Made by a program: the position numbers and the translations under genes | Notes under the pieces: model-generated | Seen by the model: only the letters and a program-made list of their open reading frames with translations | What the model was told of the DNA's origin: nothing | Databases searched by the model: none | Shown here: piece after piece, positions 45,007 to 53,647 of the stretch | Layout: every line of letters begins with the position of its first letter | Position numbering within the stretch: the first letter of the stretch is position 1 | Assembly (NCBI GenBank): GCA_034638255.1 | Contig: JAWPGT010000009.1 | Span: 806,001 to 870,000 of the forward strand | Direction: 5' to 3' | Source of the DNA: Coprinus comatus | Lineage: Eukaryota; Basidiomycota; Agaricomycetes; Agaricales; Agaricaceae | Length of the DNA: 64,000 nt

Positions 45007-45495
45007 ATGCATAGTAAAACATTTACCTTCCTCGCAACTATTCTTTCTCTCGCTGTCTTTATCCAAGCTTCACCAATTCCGGATGCTCAACCTGTTGAAG
45101 AGAGACAACTTCCAGGACTAGACTTAGTTACTGGTTTAGTTGGTGGTGTTCTTGGTGGTGCTGGTGGTGCTCCAGCTGCCGCCCCTGCAGGTGGAGAAGC
45201 TCGTAAAAGACAACTTCCAAGTGTTCCTGGACTTGACGTAGCGACTGGGTTGTTGAGTGGTGTCACCGGTGGGGGTGCCGGAGCTACTGGAGGTGGAGAA
45301 GATAGGAGACAACTTCCAAGTATTCCTGGACTTGATGTAGCAACGGGTTTGTTGAGTGGTGTTACTGGTGGAGGTGCTGGAGCTGGTACTGCTGGTGGTT
45401 TGGTAAAGAGACAACTTCCAAGTTTACCTGGACTTGATTTGGTTACGGGTTTGTTGGGACTGGGAGGTGCTCCTCCTGCTGGTGGTGAAGCTTGA
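45007..45495 (+). CDS. Secreted precursor with four Kex2-type peptide repeats
   Basis: Intronless gene of 162 residues. Signal peptide MHSKTFTFLATILSLAVFIQA is followed by a short pro-region (SPIPDAQPVE). Four repeat units then each begin after a basic site: ER-QLPGLDLVTG, KR-QLPSVPGLDVATGLL, RR-QLPSIPGLDVATGLL and KR-QLPSLPGLDLVTGLL. Glycine/alanine-rich spacers (SGVTGGGAG and similar) separate them. Three of the four sites are the dibasic KR or RR that Kex2 cleaves in the Golgi, so the product is expected to be released as a set of near-identical peptides. This architecture is that of Kex2-processed repeat proteins, which in fungi include pheromones, repellents and ribosomally made cyclic peptides. 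No aromatic or cysteine core is present. Downstream processing enzymes were not found nearby. Confidence 0.82.
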   Translation: MHSKTFTFLATILSLAVFIQASPIPDAQPVEERQLPGLDLVTGLVGGVLGGAGGAPAAAPAGGEARKRQLPSVPGLDVATGLLSGVTGGGAGATGGGEDRRQLPSIPGLDVATGLLSGVTGGGAGAGTAGGLVKRQLPSLPGLDLVTGLLGLGGAPPAGGEA

Positions 45496-46388
45496 ACTTG
45501 AGGAGTTAAAAAACTTTTTTTTTCTCAGTTCACGGTTGCAACGTTGAGGTCTTGAGGCCTGAGGATGAAGTCGATGCGAAATTGATTACTAGGATACTTT
45601 CCTTGGATATTTCTTTTCGTTTGCTCTTGTGAATGGTTTTGAAATTTGAGTCCTCTTGCATTTGATTTGTTAGTAGATGTCAATAGTTTTATCGTTGTTC
45701 GTTGGTTTTTGGTTTGACTTGATATTTACTTATCTTATACACGCTCTTTGTATTGTTTTCTTTTTATTTTATTTTATTACAAACAATAACAGAAAAAAAT
45801 ATCTTCCGGGTCTCTGCATTTAACGTCCTCCTTTCTGAGCTCTGTTGTTTTTGTGAACTAGAATGAACGTATGCTTAAAATGTACTTGATGTTCTAGTTT
45901 ATTACACTCAGTGAATTCAGGTACATCGTTCCACAAGAAGTATATATATTAGTATTAGTATCATGAGATGTGCGAATACTCGGAACCTTGGATTAGACTA
46001 ATTTCCGCAAGAATCCGTACCAAGGGTGTGGCCTGACATGCTTCTTTTATGATTCGACGCCATTACTGCTGTCGGAAAGCTTGAGAGTGTCTCCACAAAA
46101 GGAAGGCTTGTAAGTTGTAATCCTTACTAGTCTACATAATTCTGTTAGGCTTTGAACAGTGATCTGCAAGGCAGCACGTAGGCAGGCTATAAGCGAAATA
46201 TATTAGAAGAGACTAGGAATGTACCGTAGTACATACCTATAAGCGAAATGAACAAAGATGAAAATATTACAGTGTATCTACGAGGATGTATATCTACAAC
46301 ATCACGTCATGACAAATTCCTCTAACCGTCTTATTCCAACAGATTAACATTCCATTTTACAATCATTTTCTTGGAGGAATATGAGTGA
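45496..46388. other. Intergenic
   Basis: 3' flank of the repeat-protein gene and of the convergent NACHT gene. AT-rich; nothing recognised. Confidence 0.5.
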
Positions 46389-48727
46389 TCAAGGAGGTGT
46401 AATGACATAGGTATGACATACTGAACTGTATTCCACAGTACTTTTGCTAAATACGTGCGGCCAGAGCTGATATGGTTCTTGACTAGCAATGATGCACATT
46501 TCGTCCCGTTCCTGATTATAATAATGAGCTGGTAATACTATGACCAATACCGAATTTTCAGCCCGGCCGACGAAAACATAAGATCTTAATAAAGTGAAAA
46601 AAAAATTTAGACAATAGAAACAATAACGTTGGAAGGTCTTTACTCGGATGTAGCCTTCTTCTTCTGTAGCCACTCCGTGGTCTGGAGGTAATATGCTCAG
46701 TCCCGTGAAATATCAATAGTACACTAATGATTTTACCATTGGGACGGCACTGGGGAAATACTCACTACAAAGAAGAGAAAGGCGACGGTCAACACTATCT
46801 TCCAAATTCATCCCTCGGCCTATAGCAAAAAGGAATGAAACCTGTACAAGTCCTTCAGATACAAATATTGTTATCTGAGCGGTGGTAACTTACAGGGAGG
46901 CACCAGGTGCAATTTAGATAAGTAAACATATTGAAGTTGAAGTTTTGTTGCATTTCCGGATTCTCATTGAGAAGTAAGAAGAAGGCCCGAATGGTGCTCT
47001 CCGTAATTGCTACAGCAAGTTTACAGCAATCTTCAATGTCAGGGAGAGGCCATGAGAGAGAGGAATGGATAAGTTGATAAATCTCCTCCTTGGATTTGTC
47101 AGTATCCTTGGATTCATCCATATCCTTGTTAGGTTTATCTATATCCTCATACACGTCGGATTCCTCCATAGTGATGCCGAGGTTTGCGAGGGGGATGTCG
47201 GACCTGAGAATTTCTAGTACACGGCTGAAAAATTTGGCCTTGATCTGTCTATTGCCGATAACGGTGTACTGCGCCGAGCGTCTGGAATCATGTAGGAAGT
47301 CGGGAAATGAGGAATGGCGGAAGGAGAGTTTATTTTTGTGAAAATCTACATTTGGAATTTCCAGCACAGAATGGAGGCTTCCAAGAGTCATGTCCAGTTT
47401 TGCTTCGCCGCTCAGTCCTACTATATTGCAGAACTCCTGCGTGTTATCACACTGAAATAGGTGATTGCCATCCTTGAGTGTGGCTAGTGCATGAAGTACC
47501 CAAAGTGAGTCCGGTGATAGGTTGTCATCCAGAATCTTTGTATATAGAGCGTCAAGGTGGCGTGTCCAGGGAACCTCTTGGGGGATCGTACCCTCCTTTT
47601 TGTGGACAGAAAGCGCTCGCAAAGCGTCATTGAGATGAATATCGGGACATCTTTGATTTTCGACATAACGAAATAATGTTGCGGCGAATGCAAAAAGGCC
47701 CGAGGAGACTTCATAGAATATTTTCATTGCCTCCTCTCCAGGCCACTTGCTGTCAGATATGTCACGAAAGTGCGCTTGACGAAGCCATTTAATGTTCTGG
47801 TCGATAAAGCGCCTAACCTCCTCTTTCGACTCTTCTGAATCTAACTCAAATGTGACGAACCAGCATCGTTCAAGTATATCTTGCTTTCAGGATGCCATAG
47901 CTATTGGGAGGATATAGGCATTTCGAGTACACACAACCCACAGCACAGGAAGCTCCAGACCATTATCTTCGGGGCGAAGGACTCCAGAAATTAATCGGGT
48001 GATCTCAGCCTGAGCACCCTCATTCGTACATTCGTCTAGCCCATCGATAATAATCACAAGCCTTCTCTGGTGTGGAAGCTTGAGATGAATCAGGGGGTCG
48101 ATAATGAGGTTTTGAAATTGAGACTGGAGGTTAGCTTGCAAGATAGAAGGGTCGTTTTGCAATATGCGCGCCAGGTTTGTCTTGTATACCACATGATTGG
48201 TGCAAAGCTGATAGGCGATGGTGGGAAATAGGGTGAGGGGAAGGTTGAGGGTTTTCTGTCCTGAGAAAAAAAAACCGCCCCCAAACACATTGTTTTTGAG
48301 ACATATCTCCCCAAGAGATTGAGCAAAAGCAGATTTTCCAACACCAGCCGGCCCAGAAACCCATAACATTCTCTCTTTGCATGGAGACTCAACCTCAATC
48401 ATATTTCTCATAACACCAGATATCAGCGCTGAACGTGTTGGAATATGACGAAGACGTAAAGTACTGAGGTGAACACCTTAGCTAAGTGTAGGATGCCACA
48501 AGCGTTGTATTCGGGTGTAAGCGGACAAGGACTACAGGACTTGTACGCGACATATATATACAACAAGTAATTCACATGTGATAATAAAAGATTGACAGAT
48601 GGGAACTACATGAGGAGGACAGGTGACAAACAGTAGCACATGGATATCATAAAGAAGTGATAACGGGAATCAGATCTGCGAGTTTACCCCAATAAATTCG
48701 CTGACACACCCTCCTAAACTCGCAGGT

Positions 48728-49333
48728 CTAAGAGGGAGGACGTTGACGGCGGCGTTTGTCACGGGCAGATTGTGCGGCTCGACGACGAAGTTCAGTGGAG
48801 TCAGCTGCGAGGGCAGCAAACTGCATAGTGTTCGGAACGGCGGGATGAGGAGGTATACCAAAGTAAGGATACGAGGGGGGTGCTGCAAATTGACCGGGCA
48901 CAGCAGCTGCAGAAGCAGCCCGCGCACTCTTGGCCAGTGTGGTGTTCCTCGCTACTCGTTTCCTCATAGCATTGGGATTGGTGGTGCGGCAGTCAGTGTT
49001 GACATGTCCACGGGCATGACATAACGTGCATCTTGGTTTGCGACCAGGTGGACGTGTAGGATGCTGGGTTCCTGTCGAGGAGGCAGTAGCGCCAATAGTC
49101 GAGGGAGCAACTGTAGTGGGAGGGGCAGATGGCGCTAAGGTGGCTTGATCTGTAAACTCCCGCTCGATGCGACGGCCTAGAATATCTATGCCGTAGAGGA
49201 GCTGAGTGAAAAGATTGACGATCCAGGCGATCAACGGTGCAAAAGATTGGTGGACTGTTGGTGGGTGCTGGATGGTGTCCTTGACGTCCTCGAAAGCACG
49301 ATCGGCCAGATCAGATATGGAGGAGGCTGACAT
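48728..49333 (-). CDS. Gag-like protein with CCHC zinc knuckle
   Basis: Open frame of 201 residues, MSASSISDLADRAFEDVK to RQRPPS. The centre has a CX2CX4HX4C knuckle (CTLCHARGHVNTDC, about residue 105) within a proline/threonine-rich and then arginine-rich region. An amphipathic helical N-terminus (APLIAWIVNLFTQLLYGID) precedes it. Zinc knuckles of this spacing bind nucleic acid in LTR-retrotransposon Gag. The frame fills most of the internal region of the miniature element, implying that it was kept while pol was lost. Could act in packaging its own RNA. Confidence 0.75.
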   Translation of the reverse strand: MSASSISDLADRAFEDVKDTIQHPPTVHQSFAPLIAWIVNLFTQLLYGIDILGRRIEREFTDQATLAPSAPPTTVAPSTIGATASSTGTQHPTRPPGRKPRCTLCHARGHVNTDCRTTNPNAMRKRVARNTTLAKSARAASAAAVPGQFAAPPSYPYFGIPPHPAVPNTMQFAALAADSTELRRRAAQSARDKRRRQRPPS

Positions 49334-49441
49334 GGTCGAGAGTGGGGGTAGTCCGCTTATGTTGGAATATGACGAAGACGTAAAGTACTGAGGTGAACAC
49401 CTTAGCTAAGTGTAGGATGCCACAAGCGTTGTATTCGGGTG

Positions 49442-49484
49442 TAAGCGGACAAGGACTACAGGACTTGTACGCGACATATATATA
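49442..49484 (-). promoter_or_regulatory. LTR promoter: TATA box and presumed transcript start
   Basis: Sense strand TATATATA at 49484-49477 is followed about 34 nt later by GTCCGCTTA (49450-49442). That nonamer is perfectly complementary to TAAGCGGAC, the first nine bases after the 5' LTR (49359-49351). Confidence 0.55.
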
Positions 49485-50241
49485 CAACAAGTAATTCACA
49501 TGTGATAACAGAAATAGACGACATGAGAAATAGAACACATGTGATAATAAAAGATTGACAGATGGGAACTACATGAGGAGGACAGGTATTGGTGGCTCCT
49601 GCTGTGGTCTCGCTTCTGATGTATGATTTATAACCTGACTCAGACACTAGTACATTTAACTTTTGAATGCATAATCCGGATGATAGTACTTCATGGGACT
49701 TACCGAAGTCTTCCTTTCTTTCCACTGAAGTAGGTGCCGAGCCGGGGGAGGGTATGAAACCGTGACCAGGAACCGGAACTGAACACACATTCAATATTAG
49801 CCAACGAATGTTAAAGTAAATATTTGTAGGTATTACCTAGACTATGTACAGAGGTATTTCCAGGAAATGCATCTAGTAAGACGAGGCGATTATAGTATCG
49901 GATGTTTTTAGTGGCCAACACCTTTATGATCAAGTAGGGGAATTTGATGCCTACCGACATTCGGATCACTCTGTTTCTCGTCACTTTGGTCGGACCAACA
50001 TGGCAAACAGATATTATTCCAAATTGACATAGTTCAAACTTTGGGGAAGAATGGGACTAGTGAGAGCTCAACGTGTTCAGTATCAACGAACTGTGGTCCA
50101 ACGGCATGGTCAACCTTGACGTATTAATAGTATCTTCCAGCCCATCGATTGGCCAGTCACCCCCTGCATAGGATGTGACACGCCTCGTCTGTGATTCGAT
50201 TCTACTGATCTTGTCATCACTATCATACACAATTCACTAGT

Positions 50242-51214
50242 ATGTCCCTTGCTGAAAACAGTCCTAACCCAGTTGAAGAGCAAGAGTCTACACAAGCGCC
50301 ATCTAGTAATGTCTTTGATCCACGTTGTACGTTGATCGCTCCAGAGAATAGCTTGACTTATTGATCCAATTATGATGTATAGCGGAAGAAGCATATAACG
50401 CTGTCATGAGGATCGACCCAGAACTGCTGCGTCCCTTTTGCTTTCGCCCTACCTGGCCTGAGCATACAGAAGGTTATCGAAACGAAGTAATAGCTAATAC
50501 GAATGATCAGTCCAGAGCACTCTTCCGTATTGATTGTATGCTGCTGGTTGTATGTTCCTGCCTCAGTCACTCATGCGTTCCAATATCTAGTACCCCAAGC
50601 AAAAATGTCTCCAGCCTCAATCAAAAGATTAGTCAACGAAGACCCAGAACTGATTAGACATGTCCCAAGAATCGAGGCCACAAGGAGAAGGACAATAATC
50701 CTGGCAGCTTTGGCTCGTCTTCGGAGGGAGCAAGGGACAGGCGGGATTGAATCTCGTGGACTTGCTCAGGCGCTTGGGTTTATACATCCGGACCACCCTC
50801 CTTCATTGGCATCAGGTATCAGGCGCGAGGAGAGCAAGGAGGTAGGCATGCTGACCACTCGGATGTCCACTAGTTTGCTGAGTGAGTCCTCAGTTCAATG
50901 TACTCAGCACTAGCAACACGGCATCACCAGGACCGAGTACTACGCAGCCCAGTTTATCTCTAGACAGTGAAATGTTGGAATTCGGGGTAGATGTTGGGGG
51001 TAATGAGATAGGAGTATCAAAAGGGAGCAACGAAATGTTCTGCCCGACAGACCGAAGACGCAACATCGACCAAATACCAAATCAAAATCAACCTACACTC
51101 TCGTCACCAATGTCTTTAGCTCACGTTCCCTTACCACACGACCGGGAAGCCGACCCGACATTGCCTAAGAGCCCAGGAAAAGGGAAGTTCTCAAGATTCT
51201 GGCGCTCGCGGTGA
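50242..51214 (+). CDS. FWRS-family protein, intact copy; divergent partner of NACHT gene 2
   Basis: Four exons (50242-50326, 50383-50535, 50591-50841, 50894-51214) with normal sites give 269 residues. Family not recognised. Exon 1 is short and acidic (MSLAENSPNPVEEQEST). Exon 2 has SEEAYNAVMRIDPELLRPFC, FRPTWPEHTEGYRNEV and NDQSRALFRID. Exon 3 is helical: LPQAKMSPASIKRLVNED, PELIRHVPRIEATRRR and TIILAALARLRREQG. Exon 4 is probably disordered (serine, proline, NQNQP, SSPMSLAHVPLPHDRE) and ends in GKGKFSRFWRSR at the stop. The terminal GK-x-KF-x-x-FWRS tail is also present in two other copies in the window, so it is under constraint. No signal peptide or membrane segment. It is head to head with NACHT gene 2, as copy 3 is with NACHT gene 1, which suggests joint function. 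Confidence 0.72.
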
Positions 51215-51479
51215 ACTAGGGCAATGTACTGTTTGTCACTAATAATCAGGGGTTGTTGCAGAGAAAATAGTTTACTTCTCTTGTATATTAATTCATCCTT
51301 TATCTATCTCCAGGTTTTTTCTCTTAAGACCTCTCTTTCCTCCGTGATCCTAGGACAACCGTAATATAAGAGAAGGGGTTGGGTTAATAAACTAAAAAAA
51401 TCTTGGATTAACAGTAAAATTATGAAGTTCACTTGCTAGTGTCCAATGAATTTTCCTTATATGCAGTAAGGATGTTTTT

Positions 51480-52400
51480 GATGGTCAAATTTCTAGGAGC
51501 TAATCGAGAAATGGCTTGCGAGCCAATTTCCTGTTGCAGGTCTCTTATCGTATATTGAGGGAACCGAGAGTAGGTAGATAATATGGGTTACATAGGTTTG
51601 ATACATAAAATAATAAATTAAAAAGGGTGGGTACGGTTGGCCGGAACTCCAAGGATGATTTTCTCGCGCGTGACAGCCATTTGATGCCGGCACAACCAAG
51701 ACCAAACACAACAAAGCGCATATTTGGGTCAGATTTCGGTCAAGTCCTTACTCTACAGTGCAATTTCTCTCGTGTGTATGTTAAATTGTAGAAACAAAAC
51801 ATTTCTGTGATTCCAGAAAACGGGTTTAGAATATTTTTCGGATTTTCTGGCAATTTTTGAATTGTTGAACCTCTGCTGTCACTTGTGACACCGGCTTTTC
51901 CCATCGTGGGATTATATTACGTGACTGAAATTCCGTCTAGGTGGGTATACGGATGGTGTACAAAGCTCAGTAGTTTGGAATAAAACAAGCCCAGGAAGAT
52001 TGAGACTCTCGGCGCTTGAAACTTGAGTTCTACTTCAGTAACTTTACGAACTTGTATTTTCTAGAGCTTTGAAATTCAGACTGATTACGAATGATTTAAA
52101 CTTTGCATGCCCGCTGAAAAATAATACTAAACAATAACTTAGATCCAGCAAGAAAGCTTCAACATGCAAGACGCACTCCGTACCTTTTTGTTCCGTTATA
52201 CTGCTGTACAGATTTAAACAAGTTAATACTTATGCTGGACTTATCATTTCGCTGGGATTTCGCAACAGTCTCTGTGCCGGCATCAAATGGCTGTCGCGCG
52301 CGAGAAAATCATCCTTGGAGTTCCGGCCAACCGTAAACCGTAGGTGGGTATTGGGTGGGAGGCAAAAAATGTGCCAGGTATGAGTTGTAATGCGCGAGTG
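51480..52400 (+). repeat. Dispersed repeat, copy split by a MITE
   Basis: Segments 51480-51633 and about 52345-52400 together match 22395-22600 read on the minus strand. The inserted element occupies the gap. Confidence 0.7.
51634..52333. mobile_element. MITE with 61-bp terminal inverted repeats and TA target duplication
   Basis: The ends 51634-51694 and 52273-52333 are inverted copies with one mismatch; the outer tip is CGGTTGGCCGGAACTCC. The element is exactly 700 bp and is flanked on each side by TA (51632-51633, 52334-52335), the target of Tc1/mariner-type transposases. The interior has no open frame of note, so it is non-autonomous. The insertion interrupts a repeat whose uninterrupted copy lies at 22.4-22.6 kb. 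Confidence 0.85.
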
Positions 52401-53170
52401 AGCAAACGTGTATAAGAAGTCGGGTAACGTGAAGCTCACACTCAAAAATACAGAAAGAGTGTCATATTGTTAAGTATTTATAAGAAGTCGCCATCATGAG
52501 AACGATGCACTGTGGTCAAACTATGGTCGGTCGTATGATCTGATACCACCGTAATGTTTGCCAAAGTCCGTCGCTGGTTGCATGTGAATTCGAACTTGTT
52601 CTGACATACCTATAATTGTGCACCATATCTCAGTGATGAGCAAGTCAATGACTCAGTCAAATGTTTGACTTGACACGTCAATTGACCATTGATTGGTCAA
52701 ATTGACTTTGACTTTTGACTTTTGGTGCTATAAATTCTCACGCTCTTGAGAACTTAAGTCAAAAATGGCACCAAGCACGAAATCCTTGCATATACGACTC
52801 ATATGTGGTATATCATTGCACATTTGTAACGTAGTAGAGTGTATATACAAGATGATACACACAACAGCATACCTAAGTAGATACATTCAGAGATTCGGAG
52901 ATGTTAGAATTACACAGAATATCATAAGTAATGATATCAGGATCGATGGCATCTTGATCTTCGCCACCTAGCCTCTGATTGAGTAGGTCACAGAGTGCTT
53001 CTTCCTCCAAAATAGCTGTTTGAGAGCGCTTTTGTAGGATGCGAAGCCACCTCTCTCTATTGTTAAAATTAAAGAGGTCTTTAATTTTTATCCTCAACAG
53101 TTGATCACTACCACCAAGTCAGCCCGCTCCTAGAAGTTGATTGAGCTGAAATTGTGGCTTGCCTTGGCTG
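52401..53170. other. Intergenic or relic sequence
   Basis: Holds the TTGAC cluster and, on the minus strand at 52873-53097, an open frame with a helical acidic sequence (WLRILQKRSQTAILEEEALC). This may belong to the gene split by the Copia element, but I could not join it with convincing splice sites. Confidence 0.4.
52640..52725. repeat. Cluster of TTGAC/GTCAA motifs
   Basis: About nine TTGAC or GTCAA pentamers on both strands lie within some 85 bp, just before a TATAAATT at 52730. Similar but sparser motifs occur at 58320-58420. Confidence 0.55.
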
Positions 53171-53210
53171 TTATTGCAAGTTAACCATGGGTGGATTAGA
53201 AGGAGATTGA

Positions 53211-53558
53211 TGTAAGCGCAGGATCGTAGAGGACGACGAGACGAGCACGATGACGAAGGAATGGAAGGAAACCGATCAGAAATGACTGAGATAAAACACA
53301 AACACTGCAGACACTTGTATTAGACTAGAAAGATACAATAACTTCTTAACTACTCACCTGCAGACACTTGTATTAGACTAGAGAGTCTTCATGTGTCTGC
53401 AGGACGCTTCAGTAACATGTGACGTGACATTGTGATGTCACAGAAAGCGGAAACAATCTACAAGTCCAGAACTCCAAAGAGAATATCCAACCACAACTCT
53501 TCTAACCTCAACCAACAATAAATACTGACCTTGGGGACTGTCTAGAGCATTCCTGACA
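53211..53558 (-). repeat. Copia 3' LTR
   Basis: 348 bp. Contains a 25-bp direct repeat starting CTGCAGACACTTGTATTAGA at 53305 and again at 53358. Confidence 0.93.
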
Positions 53559-53647
53559 TACCCCCCTGATCTAGCCAGTCCAGACAAAGGAAGGAAATAA
53601 ATGGAAAGGAAAAGAGTGAAGTGATAAAAGAAAAGGAAGAGAAGGAA

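Larger units (their letters stand above)
48436..49587 (-). mobile_element. Gag-only miniature LTR retrotransposon (TRIM-like)
   Basis: Two direct repeats, 48436-48624 and 49360-49587, frame a 0.7-kb internal region. They are almost identical except for a 39-bp segment (bounded by CACATGTGATAA repeats) present only on the right. On the sense (minus) strand the internal region begins TAAGCGGAC, carries one gag-like gene and ends in a purine tract AGGAGGG at about 48709-48716. The 3' LTR probably runs from TGTGTCAGCG, that is 48436-48708. If so, the 5' LTR has lost about 84 bp of its outer end, which would explain the absence of a target-site duplication. No protease, RT, RNase H or integrase is present, so the element is non-autonomous. 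It sits inside NACHT gene 2. Confidence 0.8.
46389..49950 (-). pseudogene. NACHT-domain NTPase gene 2, interrupted by an LTR element and a stop codon
   Basis: Paralogue of the gene at 32730-35709. Walker A is GPAGVGKSAFAQSL (about 48.33 kb) and Walker B is RRLVIIIDGLDECT. VVCTRNAYIL is followed by an in-frame TGA at 47887-47889; the frame then resumes without shift as FELDSEESKEEVRRFIDQ, EVSSGLFAFAATLFRYVENQ, FRHSSFPDFLHD, a short D-x-D-K-S-K spacer and STIRAFFLLLNENPE. A tail exon follows with SVLVIVLPA and ELWPHVF-like QLWPHVF. Upstream of the NACHT, an LTR element (48436-49587) separates RSALISGVMRNM from the N-terminal exons (VPVPGHGFIPSPGS, SESGYKSYIRSETTAG). The start lies somewhere near 49.9 kb and was not resolved. 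Two independent lesions make function unlikely. Confidence 0.78.

Noticed and set aside
45136..45414. Minus-strand Ser/Thr-rich frame in the Kex2-repeat gene
   Set aside because: Low-complexity shadow produced by the glycine-rich repeats on the other strand.
48621..48624. Ending the miniature-element LTRs at GGACA on both sides
   Set aside because: No purine tract or target duplication fits that end; a purine tract at about 48709 indicates the left LTR is longer and the right one truncated.
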